From positions 31,124,650-31,188,649 of the forward strand of contig NC_134026.1 in NCBI RefSeq assembly GCF_964204645.1: 64,000 nt of DNA, written 5' to 3'. Origin of the DNA: Tubulanus polymorphus. Its lineage: Eukaryota; Nemertea; Palaeonemertea; Tubulaniformes; Tubulanidae. Numbering within the stretch: the first letter of the stretch is position 1; every line of letters starts with the position of its first letter. The notes under the pieces were generated by a model. The model did not search any database. It was not told where the DNA came from and worked only from the letters and a program-made list of their open reading frames with translations. A program made the translations under genes and the position numbers. Below, one piece after another: positions 33,880 to 45,300 of the stretch.

Positions 33880-35252
33880 TAAGTTCTCAATTTTAATTCG
33901 TCTTTTTAAACTCACGAAATTGTATTTAATAATCGAAGACTTGTGGCGTACGCTACAAAACATATATTTCTTATAAAGAAGTTGGAACTTTTATTGGGTA
34001 AGGGTAAGCAGTGAAATAGGTTACGAATTGGAGATAAGTTGAATATGGCAATTAATTTTATGATTCTTATCAAATTTATATTTTTTTCATTAAGAAGTTT
34101 CCAATGCGATATATTCCAAGTAGCTTTAAAATCACTTATAGAAATATTAGAAAGTCGAAAAGTTGAATAAACTGCACTAGCTCAAGGAAACATTTCGAAC
34201 TATGTTATTCTTAGTGTGCAGGGATTTTCAATATGATCTTTACAACACGGACTAAAGAGTGTTTCATCAATGGTTTTCAAGAAGTTTAGTTGGGTTCTGA
34301 AGCAGCATTAAACTAATTGCTCCTCGATATTAACAAGTTTCTGCACTTCAGTTTGATGAGTTCGAGAGGGTATAAATTTACTATTCAATTGTATGAAATG
34401 TTTGATAATTCATAAACCATTAATTAAAATGTGATCTGTTTAAATTTGGGTCCTGGGGCTGCTGCTGCACACGTGGCAAGTTTGGTCACATATGTGCGCA
34501 TATATACGCGTCAATGTTAGGGCTGGACTCTGATTGGACCCTGCAAGTTTAATCCATATGAACAAAATCACTGCAAAATGAATTCAATATGATTTATTAC
34601 CAAATGTTACCGGACTCATGTGACCACGTGGTCCACAACAGTCAATCGTACAAACGGTTTTATATACGTACACGTTTTCATCAACTGATTTCATCTAATA
34701 TCAGACGAGAGAATAGAAAAAAGAGTCCGAAATGTTTCCTTGAATCTATTTTCTAATTCGATTTTTGACCATTATCGCTACAGACATCTTCATACGTATA
34801 ACTAATCATTGTGTTGTGTATAACTGTAGGATTCCTGGAAGATTACATTAGTATCCATATTCTAACACTGTTCCTAAATATGACTATTAGGATTGAGTCG
34901 AAACGTTGAAATGAACTATCAGCTACAAGGAAACATTTTAGGACACTTTTCTTCCATATTTTGTTGTGGGATTTTATATTATCGTTACAACATGGACTCA
35001 GCAGTTGGACTCGTTTCATCGAAGGTTCTCAACTAACGCGTATTTGATTGTAGAGTTTACTGGAAAATACGGAAAAGGAATTATTAGTGTATCTGTCGCT
35101 TTTTGATCTCAAATAATCTTCATTAGAACAACGTGACGTCATATTCAGCTTTGATCGATAACGAGTTAGAGTCAGATAAGTAATTTTTTAAGTAAATCCT
35201 GATGAATCGATAATATTGGCTTATAATAAATGTTCCAGGAATGTAGTCAATT

Positions 35253-35340
35253 GACGGCCAGTTCCGCAGTTGTTGAGTTTAGATTTGACCTTAGAGAGTT
35301 TACTCATTTAAAATGACTCGACAACTGTGGAACTGGATCC
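35253..35340. mobile_element. Palindromic element, family B, short copy
   Basis: Left arm GGCCAGTTCCGCAGTTGTTG and right arm CGACAACTGTGGAACTGG are close inverted repeats around a shortened centre. Confidence 0.6.
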
Positions 35341-36080
35341 TGAGTTCAGAGTTAACTCTAAAGCCGCGATCACACGGGCGTTTTTGCCCGTCCAAAAACA
35401 TCGGACCAGGCCCGAGCCAAATTTTAGCACGGGACAAATGAAAGCATTTGAATCGCAACTGGTTCCGGAAATGGCTTTGCTTTGTTCGAGCCTTATTTTG
35501 GCTGTTAGATAAACTTTTGGATTTTCTAATTTTTACTCATCAATTGTGGAATTTTCGGTTTCATTCGTGATTCATCGGTATCCGTCATTATCAGCACACC
35601 ACAGCTTGCTATCAGGTGGTTCATACCTATCATATTCATCAGTGCCTATCGCTAAAATCATTCAGTCCATATATTGACAATTCATCATTCTGCAAATTCT
35701 GTAAGATATATGATCTGTGTTCATGGACTCAAGTTCTACGTTTATGTTGTTTTAAAGTATTTTTCATATCGACATTTCACATTACACCTGGGCTATTCCA
35801 AATTATTCCAACGCGTCAAGTAATTCACAGTGAAGTTATATTGTTTCAGCTGTTGAACCACGTACTCTCTACCTCAGTCACCACCACATACACTGCCGCG
35901 GTCTCGCTCTCGTGCTCCTGGTTATGTGTAAATGTGACCGTTATAATGGGCATTTTGATTAACTAAATGCTCCTTGTAATGATCATAATTATACGTAATT
36001 TTCTGACGTCAGAAACCGAAAGGAACGGAAGCAAGGATGGATTTATGCAGGGCGACGGAAGGGCTGATTGGTTACAGTGT

Positions 36081-36290
36081 TACTGGATCCAGATCCACAG
36101 CTGTTCCGTAAGAATTCGCTTGATTTGAAACGTTGAATATGAATGAACTTATAGAGTTTACTCTAACTTACAACTGGATCCAGTCCTACAGTTTGTGAGG
36201 GCTAGAGTTAACTCTGAGTTCATTATTCATTTTCGAATGTTGTCAAACTCTTGAGTCAGATCTAACCCAGAACTGTGGAACTAGGTCCTG
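36081..36290. mobile_element. Two adjacent or nested family B palindromes
   Basis: TACTGGATCCAGATCCACAG opens a first arm. CTTACAACTGGATCCAGTCC lies in the middle, and AGAACTGTGGAACTAGGTCC closes the block. The arrangement looks like two copies sharing a junction. Confidence 0.55.
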
Positions 36291-39200
36291 CAGAGGTCAC
36301 TAGTTGCTCAATGGTTGATTAACGTTAACCATCAGATAAATACCATCATTGTTACACAATGACATTTTGATATTGTCACTATACAGTGTCAACTATTGGT
36401 TGGTTACTCTAACTAATAATCTTTTGAGCAACAGCATCGACGGGACCCAAGTTTCATTGAGGCTCCTCGCACGTGCACAGGTCCCAACTCGGACCCTGGA
36501 TCGGATAAACTCAAACAAACTTTGGTTTGCGAGAAAACCGTTCGGTAAGTGAGAATCACGTGTGGCACAATAACTCCTATCAATCTCAGGTATGATATAA
36601 GTGTTGTTTGAATGAATATTTTGCCGCTGGTACGGGATGCAGTCAGTGTTAGCATATATTGGGCATAGCAAATATTGGCGGCATAATTTTACATTTCTCT
36701 GCGCACACGACGAATATATAAATGAATTGAAGGATTGTCGAACACAAAAGGAACCGGCGGCGGCGGCGGCCGTCCCATCGTTAACGGTGTGACAGGTTTT
36801 TACCCGTATCTCGCTAAACAATAGGAACAAAGGTCGCACTCCAACCGAGCACGTGCTGACGCGAGTTGGTTTATAGCGCAACCTTCCTTATTTACAAAAG
36901 AAACCCATTATGCAAACTCAACTCACCGAAACATTTTTGCATTTCAAATGCGCATAGCGATATGTTTTTATATATTGGAGAGGGGAATCATATTCATGTC
37001 TCTTTATTATCAATGATATTGAATTGGATATAAAAGCGCGACTCGGTGCGGGGACATGCGAGAACCTGTTGCTAACGTGAATACGATATAAAATTGGTGG
37101 GAAGAATAGTCGGTTTGTCATTAGTAAAGAAGCTAGACTCGAGGACGGACCGATGATTGACTGACTCCTCAGGCGCGGAGCAGCCGGAGACAGTCATCTC
37201 TCTCAATGGACTACACCCGCTAGCTGTATGGCGGTTAACTATTACTGACGCGGAAATTGTGCAATTTTTTCTTGATTCGTGTTTAGCTCTAATGGGGTTA
37301 ATCAGTGTTAATTATTTGCAATTAAGGAATATATGCGACCGCGATGATGTTATATCAGCGTGATAGAGAGGTGTATCTCAGTTTCGGAGGATACGGATGC
37401 TGCTGCTGCTGATGCTGATGTTTGTCGTTTACTATACTAAGTAGTAGTGCCGCAGGTAGATTAGTTAAACGATACCTGCTCATTACTGCTTACTATAGAA
37501 CTCGACTTCAACAACAAAAACAAACTAATATTCGGCTGATATATATCCGACACCAGTTCATTTTCATTTCTGAATTCGGGCTATAATGATATGTATATAG
37601 ATTTTGAATTCGTCTGTTCTTCGGGTGAATTTATCATGATTCATTCCGTTTTCGATGGTAACAGCAGGTCTTTAAAATATGCTTTCCATTATAATCTGTC
37701 ACACATGATGTGCATACATATTTTCGATATATATTTAACATATTTGAATATATATACATTTGTTAAGTTTGTCTGCAACAAGTTGGTACCAGGGTAACGC
37801 ATTGCAGTCAACAGTCGGTGTCGTTATGTTCGGTGGCATGGTGATTTCGGATTCGAATCGTTCACTCAGGCCAAATACTAAGTACTTGTGCCGCAGGAGC
37901 TGCATTCAATATCTCCTGTCGTTCCAGTACTTAATCTGAGGCCAGTCTAATCAACTTACTAAAACTGTTCGAGAAATGTGAAATTTTAGCTACACTGACG
38001 CGAGATATGAGGTGAGAAAATGACAGTTTTATCGGGACTGTATGTGCTAAAATTTACACTAGTTTTGATACTAAATCCAAACTGATGTTATCAATATTTT
38101 GTCAAGTATCTATGATTCAGAGCAAGAGCATCTTATGTCCAGCGGGCGAGGCCTCACTTGGATACTTAAACCATTCAACATTGTATTGATGATAACTAAT
38201 GGTTTTGAACGCTATATAATCTAAAATATCTGCAGGCCTATAAGATTTATGGCAGAAATATGTGGGATTAAGTTTATATTTCAAAACTAAATTGCTGTCG
38301 ACACAGTTGATAATGATAGATATTATTGAAAATATTTTTAACTAATTTCTGAATCTAAATTAATGATTTGTGAATTGTGATGTTATCTTCGACATTTTCA
38401 TTGCTTATTTATTGATAAATAAATCTATGATTTTGAATTGCAAACCGTTGCGTTATCAGTTTTAATTCAATCCATAAACTACAGATAATTTACTGAATTC
38501 TGAATTGAATATTCTCTTCGTTTTTGTTTAAAGAATAACATATTCTGCCATTCCCTTCATCGGAAAACAGCGGATGCAAGCCTTGAATGAAATTCCCATT
38601 TATTTAGCAATGGTCGGACCTACGCCGGTGGTTCGGACGCTGGTATGTGAGGATCGGGAATGTGGTTTGTGCACTGGTAAGCGAGGTTTGGGTAAGGGAT
38701 TCCAGCCCTGGCAAGCAAGGTAAACACGGTAACCAGTCTACTCGAGATACAGACCAGAAACCAGTCTATTTGTTTCTTGTCTATTTTGTCGCTTTACTGG
38801 GCTGAAAAGTGGTATTCTAGTTAAAAGTACATAATATCTTCCATGCGAATAAAGTTCCTTGTAAAGGTATCGTTTTGCTGATTTTTTTCTGCGCCGATAG
38901 ATGGCGAATAGGAGGATCAGTTTCGCTGGTACGGTTCGGTCGTCTCTTCATAAATAGCCCACGTGCCTGCAGAGCTATCGGCTTCTACTGTCCACACAAT
39001 CTAGAAAAATATATAAATACATACTTCATTCTATTTAAAAGCGTCTTTAACAAAAGGATTACGATAACAAATTGAAAAATAAAATCTAGTTCCCTAGAAC
39101 GCCGTCTGCATCTAACACAGTCAAATTCTAACTCAGAACTGAGTGCAGTTCTTTAAGTTCAGGACCCAGATAAAGAGTCGTTAAAGTTAACCAACATTAT

Positions 39201-39904
39201 GTTGGGAGAATCCATGTCACTCAGATAGACTCGCTTGTAGTCTGGACTGATGCATTTGTACGCATTTTGGAGCCGTGGAAAGGCCTAGTGTTTACATCAG
39301 TGTTTGATCTGCAAAAGAAATAAAAAAACCGGTCTCCGTATTCGATATCGGAAACATGTGAGACGAAACTTCAGTTATGAATAACACACAAAAGAAGAAT
39401 TGATATGTAATCAGTATCAGTGAGTTATTAGACTGTATCACATTAATACCCATTATTAAACACGCACACACTTACAGACACACCTACAAATCATCGACAA
39501 ACCCTCAGAAAAAAACAACGAGACGGATTTTTTGTCGGATTTTTATTTCGCCCATTTTCTTACTGTCGCCGATATCAACAGATATGTTTCTGTCAACTGT
39601 AAACCTAGGCCCGCAGTTTTACAGTGATAGCTTAAAGACCATCTTCAGTACCAGCTTTTCTAACAACCTCAGGCCATATAGCTCGATGATTAAAGACCAC
39701 TTTTGGGCCAAAGTTACGACTGGGAATTTCGGATACGGTTCCACAGATATAAACCAAACCACGCCCGCCTAACGCCTGATTTTTTCTGAGAATGTAACTT
39801 CTACATTTTGACTAGGAACTAGTCCGAGGAACTAGTCAAACGAACCCAGATACACCGTCATAGTCTCTATACCAACTGAATCCTAAAAAATAGATTCTGC
39901 AGCC

Positions 39905-40385
39905 AATATGGCGTGAGAGGACCCGATCAGTTTTCTACGGAAGCAACTTATTGTCACTGGTTATATCTTTAATTATATATTGTTCACGATGTAGAAATCA
40001 TTTCGTCTTAAAAAACAAAACAAATACTGCTACAAAAATCGCGATTTATGTTTCGATATGGCGTTACAGAGCCCAAATGTTCTGCAGTCAATATGGCGTA
40101 TCAAGCCCCAAATATTCTGCAGAAGAGCTTCAATTGAAACATGGCGTGAGAGGACCCGATCGGTTTTCCTACAAACAAATGAATAATTGTCACTAATTCT
40201 CTTAAATGTTCAAAGATTAATCATTCCATATGGTTTGTCAATCATTTAGTCTTAGAAAAGAGCAAATACTGTTACTATAAACTCCTAAAATCACGTTGTC
40301 TTCTACATGGCGTGTCAGGCCCCAAATGTTCTGCAGTCAATATGGCGTGTCAAGCCCCAAACAGTCTGCCGAATAGCTTCAATTG
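39905..40385. repeat. Diverged tandem duplications around CAATATGGCGT
   Basis: The block CTGCAGTCAATATGGCGTGT recurs with variants, interspersed with AGAGGACCCGATC and TTGTCACTGG segments, in a partly duplicated pattern of about 200 bp. The copies are irregular. No coding signal. Confidence 0.6.
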
Positions 40386-40394
40386 AGACATGAT

Positions 40395-40625
40395 TCAGAG
40401 TGGTCCTGATACTAAATAGAGGATGTACAAGGGTGTCCCGGGTTCGAACCCAGTTATTACTGATACTGATTAAGAGTGGTATTGGTGCTGAAAAAGGATG
40501 TACAGGGGTGTCCCGGGTTCAAACCCAATAATTACTGAAAGTGGTTCTGGAGTGGTCCTGATGATGAATAGAGGATGAACTGGGGTGTCCCGGGTTCGAA
40601 CCGTGTAAATACTGAATACTGTTCG
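40395..40625. repeat. Three tandem copies with a tRNA-type B-box
   Basis: GGTGTCCCGGGTTCGAACCC occurs at about 40433, with related copies near 40507 and 40583. Each is preceded by GTGGTCCTGAT..., which loosely resembles an A-box. GGTTCGAACC is the B-box core of RNA polymerase III promoters, so these may be tRNA-derived SINE heads. No cloverleaf could be folded. Confidence 0.4.
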
Positions 40626-41119
40626 AACCCATATATATTTTAACCGTCAAGTGCTGCCCCTATAAATATCGTTGACGGTGAACTAACTCATTACTCGCGC
40701 GCCGCAGTAGGAAAATTGAACTATCAGTTAGTTCACAAATTTACCGCTTATGATACACATAGGGGCAGCACCTTACAGTAAAAAACCGACTGCATGCGCA
40801 GAATAAGAATTGAATAGATTCGTAATTAAGAGAGCGATCACAGGGTTCACTCACTCACACTACCGATCACAATTTGGGACTGCTGTTATTGACGTTTCAA
40901 ATTATACCCTCTGAAATTACATCCATCATCTGCAACAGTAAGGCCAAAATTGTTTTAAACATGGGTCAGTGGTGCTGTAATCTTTTTTCCTAAATTCATG
41001 ATCCATTAAATTATTTCATCTTCAAATCAATATCACCGAGTAGGCCACCCCTCATCACAATCTGAAATGTAAAAAAAAGAAAAAGAGTTGGGGCAAATTA
41101 CCAAGTCCCGTGAAATAAA

Positions 41120-41196
41120 AAAGCGAAGTTCGAACCGGCAGGACTCGAAACTGCGGTCTCCGGGTTACCAGGCGGGAATTCTAACCACTAGACCAT
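41120..41196 (-). pseudogene. Degenerate tRNA-like sequence
   Basis: On the minus strand TGGTCTAGTGGTTAGAATTC is a good A-box/D-arm and GCAGTTTCGAGTCCTGC is a T-arm with one mismatch. The anticodon stem and acceptor stem do not pair, so this is a tRNA pseudogene or SINE head rather than a working tRNA. Confidence 0.5.
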
Positions 41197-41470
41197 AGAT
41201 CTGTGGTAATCACTCGGGTGTGTAAGTTTGTCTCGTATGTGATTTCGTATGTGTTCAGTTTGCTTAAAATCGATTTTCAGAATGTATCTTAAACAGTTTG
41301 TCAAACGGATTAAGTTAAACAGATAACTGGGGTAAACTGAGGACACATCAGTGTGAATATTAATTGAATTTGCGTGGATTTGAACCAAATGGAATTTTTG
41401 TGGCGTTGATCAGGTTCGAATCCCATCAGAAAATTATTTTCTAGACTTGGCGGTAATATTGGTACTTTTC

Positions 41471-41553
41471 ATTGGTCAGGATCAGTGACGTCACACTGTC
41501 AGTATAAAAACTCAGGTCAGCTGATCCCTCCTTCCAGTTCGGCCATTTTTCAG
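41471..41553 (+). promoter_or_regulatory. CCAAT-CRE-TATA promoter and first non-coding exon
   Basis: In order: ATTGG (inverted CCAAT) at 41471, a full CRE palindrome GTGACGTCAC at 41485-41494, TATAAAA at 41503-41509, an initiator-like TCCAGTTC with its A at 41536, and a donor CAG|GTAAGC at 41553/41554. Element order and spacing fit a strong TATA-type RNA polymerase II promoter with a first exon of about 18 nt. The likely acceptor is TTGCAG at 42177, upstream of the start codon of the gene below. Confidence 0.65.
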
Positions 41554-42177
41554 GTAAGCAAACGTCGTCCATTTTATTTAATTCTTTCGATAAAATTTAT
41601 TTATCAATCTTACTTGTAAATTTTATACATATAGACCTTAGGTTTCGCATACGGCTTTATGTAAGACAATTTCAAGAGTTCCGAAAGTTCGGATTATATC
41701 ATATAGGTGTTTAATTATGACATTTCCATTTTGACGTTCCTTTTGCTCTAAATTGTCCAAATGGTGTTTTTAACATTTAGAAGTAAATTTCAACGTTTGA
41801 TTTGCAATTTCGCTCTCGTAATAATGAAGACGTTATTGTGATTTTATTGAGGAAATTTATTAAACTTATTTATGAAATTTTCGGAAGCAGTTTTTCTGGT
41901 GTTCAAATCTAGCGCTAAAGCGGCTAGTTGACATGCCTAGGTGTAATACACAGACAGCTCAGTCTATTGAACCATGACTCGAATCCATAGAAACCTTTCA
42001 TTCGAAGCGTCGTTCAACTTAATCCTGCTGGCTTCTATATCTATTATTAAGAAAATAATGATAAAATAATTTAATGTTAATTATTATTATTACTTAATAG
42101 AAACTCGATTTAGCTATTTCTTTGAGTCAATAATTTTCGATTTTCTTGATTTTTATAAGATTGTTTTTACATTGCAG

Positions 42178-42300
42178 TAGCAGCAGCAGCATCAACAGCA
42201 GCAGTTAAAAAAGCAACAGTTATAAAAGCAACAGCAGCAGTACAACGACAACTACAACAATTACAACTTCAACAATTAAAACTTGAACTTCAACTTTGAA
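42178..42300 (+). repeat. CAG/CAA-rich 5' UTR tract
   Basis: CAGCAGCAGCATCAACAGCA and related CAA/CAG triplets fill the untranslated part of the second exon. The frame upstream of the ATG is interrupted by TAA codons (for example AGTTAAAAAAGC), so it is not read as polyglutamine in this model. Confidence 0.75.
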
Positions 42301-42301
42301 T

Positions 42302-45300
42302 ATGTCTACAAAATATGACCTTTTTTCGGGACTGTTGAAGCTGGTTCGCGCCGAGGTGCTGACGCTCGACCCTGAAACCCTCGGCGCGTTTTTTGATTTG
42401 AGTAAGTACAAAGTCTACTTCATCAATCTCAATCTGGGGTATCTCAAATTCTCGATTATTTTTCATGAACATCTCAAATTATTTGATTTCCAACATCCGA
42501 AATTATTTGATCTCAAATTCACAATCACAATTATTTTATCTCAAATCTCCGCATTATTTGATTTCCTAAATCTCAAATTGTCTAAATCTCAATTATTTCA
42601 AATATCATCAATTAAAAAATCTAATATCATCTAATGTCAATTTCTTTCAATTCTCTTTTTAAGTTTGGAAAACTCTCAAACTTAATTGAATTTGCTATCG
42701 AATCTATGGTGAATTAAGTTTGAATTGAATTGAATTGAATAGTGAGTAGAGGCTCTGGTGGATGAGAATTAACTCGAGGAAGTAACTTCATTTCCTGGTT
42801 TCGGTTCCAAATATTGTCCAAATTGTGAAATATTCATCATGTTATTCATATTCCAGTCAATAGAGATAAGTTACAACATAAATAATTTAAACTGTGTAGG
42901 CTTCCAGACCAATGCATTTCATAGAAAATCCTGATTTATGTTTAATAAATCAAGTAACTGGACTGCGCGGTTCAGTCCATTTAGTCAGGAAGCAGACTGC
43001 AGTTTAGTCCTTATTTTAATCAGTAACTGGACTGCGGTGTAGTCCATATTTTAGTCAATAACTGTACTACCGTTTAATCCATATTTTAGTCAATAACTGG
43101 ACTGCGGTGTAGTCCATGTTTTAGTGGACTACCGTTTAATCCATATTATAGTCAATAACTGGACTGCGGTGTAGTCCATGTTTTAGTGGACTATGGTTTA
43201 GTCCATATTTTAGTCAATAACTGGACTGCGGTGTAGTCCATATTTTAGTGTACTATGGTTTAGTCCATATTTTAGTCAATAACTGGACTGCGGTTTAGTT
43301 GATAGTTTAGTCAGGAACCGCACGGCTGTTTAGTTTATATCCAGATACCCGTCACATTATGGGACCAACTTTTAAGATACCGCTGAAAAGTAGCACTAGT
43401 ACTTTACGGTACTTTTGTTTTTCTCTGCGACTCCAGGATCCGAAAACATGTGATTTTCTTTTTTTATTAATCATTCATCAACCGTCAGGAAATTCAGGAT
43501 CACTATTTTTGATTGATTGGTTAAACTTTATTCCTCGTATCTCAAGGTAGTTGCTCAAAACAGTTTGAGATGCGGAGATTATGGCAGGAAGGAGGTACAT
43601 CTCGCCACTGCTATCATGAGCTTATCTGTGAACTAGTCTCAAGCCGCACCCACTCAATGTTTATACTAGATCTAAACTGATGTTTGATACAAATGTCCTT
43701 CACTAACTGGGCTCATAGTCAGAATCTTCATCGTCTAATTGTTGGCGAATCCTAGATATTGTGGCCTTGCGGCAAATACAGTTTGCACACGATTTATTTT
43801 GTAATGGATTCATTATTACGGTCAAAGGTTGGCACCTTGTTAGGTACTGAGTCTTATACAGTGAGTTTACTCAGTATCCGGACCACAGTTTACTCAGTAT
43901 CCGGACCACAGTTTACTCAGTATCCAGACCACAGTTTACTCAGCATCCGGATGACAGTTTACTCAGTATCCGGACCACAGTTTACTCAGTATCCGGATCA
44001 CAGTTTACTCAGTATCCGGACCACAGTTTACTCAGTATCCGGACCACAGTTTACTCAGTATCCGGACCACAGTTTACTCAGTATCCGGATTACAGTTTAG
44101 TCAGTAACGGAACTGTGTGATTCATTTCGTTCTGAGACCAGATTTTATCAAATTTCCTCTAGCTGTTCTTCAGATAATCTTCACCCGTCAAGGGATTCGA
44201 ACCCACTACGCTAAAGCTGTTCGCCGAATCCCTTGACCTCATGAGTCGTTACTAGCTGACCAGAATCCGGTTGTACCAATTACAGCGCTTGTTACAAACG
44301 ATATAAGGCTTCTGTTGGAATTACCGATAAATGGACCAATCAGCGAACAAGAAAGTATTTCGCAAGTCGATATATGACGTCATGCGCAACAGCGCCAGTA
44401 ATGAAATCACGCGTCGTGAAGCCAGGGGGGCTGGTGGAAGCGAGTTTGGGAGTGATACCGGACCCCTGGCAAGCGAGGATGTCTTCAGATAGGCCTACCC
44501 TTTGACTTAATGTTTTATTTTTCAGAATTCTTTTATTTTCTTGAAGCGATAAAAAGTATTTCCTCTACCGTTATCCAGGCCTGACATTTATCTAGGTCTA
44601 TCCTGTTTTACACCTTACAAGTTCGACGTGGACATTTCGTATTGTTTTTTCTGTAAACAACTGCAGCTGTATTTATAGTGAATTATTCCACTGAATGATT
44701 CTATATTTGAAGGGTAAGTAGTGACTTATTTGAAATACTTAATAAATTCATGTGAAATAGGCCTAAATTCTAAATATCGTTTATTGTTCGCTGTTTAATG
44801 ATGTTTGATTTTTATAGATAAAAATCTTATTATAATTTGTAGTGAATGGATTTAATTGTATGAAGTTGCAGCTGTGGACTGTGTCGTGTGAAATGGTTTT
44901 TACACCTGGTGGTTGTTTCTTAAAGTAAAAGTTTTTTGATTGATGATGAAAATACAGAAAATAAAGAAGAAATTTGAATGAAATTTTTTGTGTCGTTTTT
45001 CTGTTTGTCATGAAATGAAAATGAATAAGACTTACTTAGCAGAATCCATAGGGAAATGTGCAGAACTCGAAGGAAATATCACCATTTTGGAACTAAAATT
45101 CGAACTAAGGTTCGAATCCATGACGACCTGGTTTCCCAGAATGCTTCCCGTATCCCGTAAATGTTCACTTCATTTCCGTTTATTCTCTGCCTGAACCGGT
45201 AAACTGTAATGGCTGTTCGCCTATATTATAGAATACATGTATGTACTATCAACCTTCTATCTCTGTTAGCAAAAATACATAAAAACATGAGAACATCTTT

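Larger units (their letters stand above)
33880..41470. other. Intergenic, mobile-element debris, no convincing gene
   Basis: It contains family B palindromes (35253-35340, 36081-36290), a decayed family A copy at about 39605-39760, a GAGTCGAAACGTTG motif near 34896, a GGC triplet run at about 36758-36771, a TATAAAAG at 37030 without a linked exon, and tandem segments at 39905-40620. Longer open frames on either strand (for example 36393-36881 minus) lack domains and splice continuity. Confidence 0.55.

Noticed and set aside
36393-36881. 162-codon minus-strand frame in the intergenic region
   Set aside because: No domain, no family similarity, a low-complexity Ala run from GGC triplets, and no splice partners.
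41120-41196. Working tRNA gene
   Set aside because: A- and B-box-like arms exist, but the anticodon and acceptor stems do not pair.
43759-44100. 113-codon frame in the 23-bp array
   Set aside because: The 23-bp repeat gives a shifting repetitive peptide; there is no sign of selection for coding.
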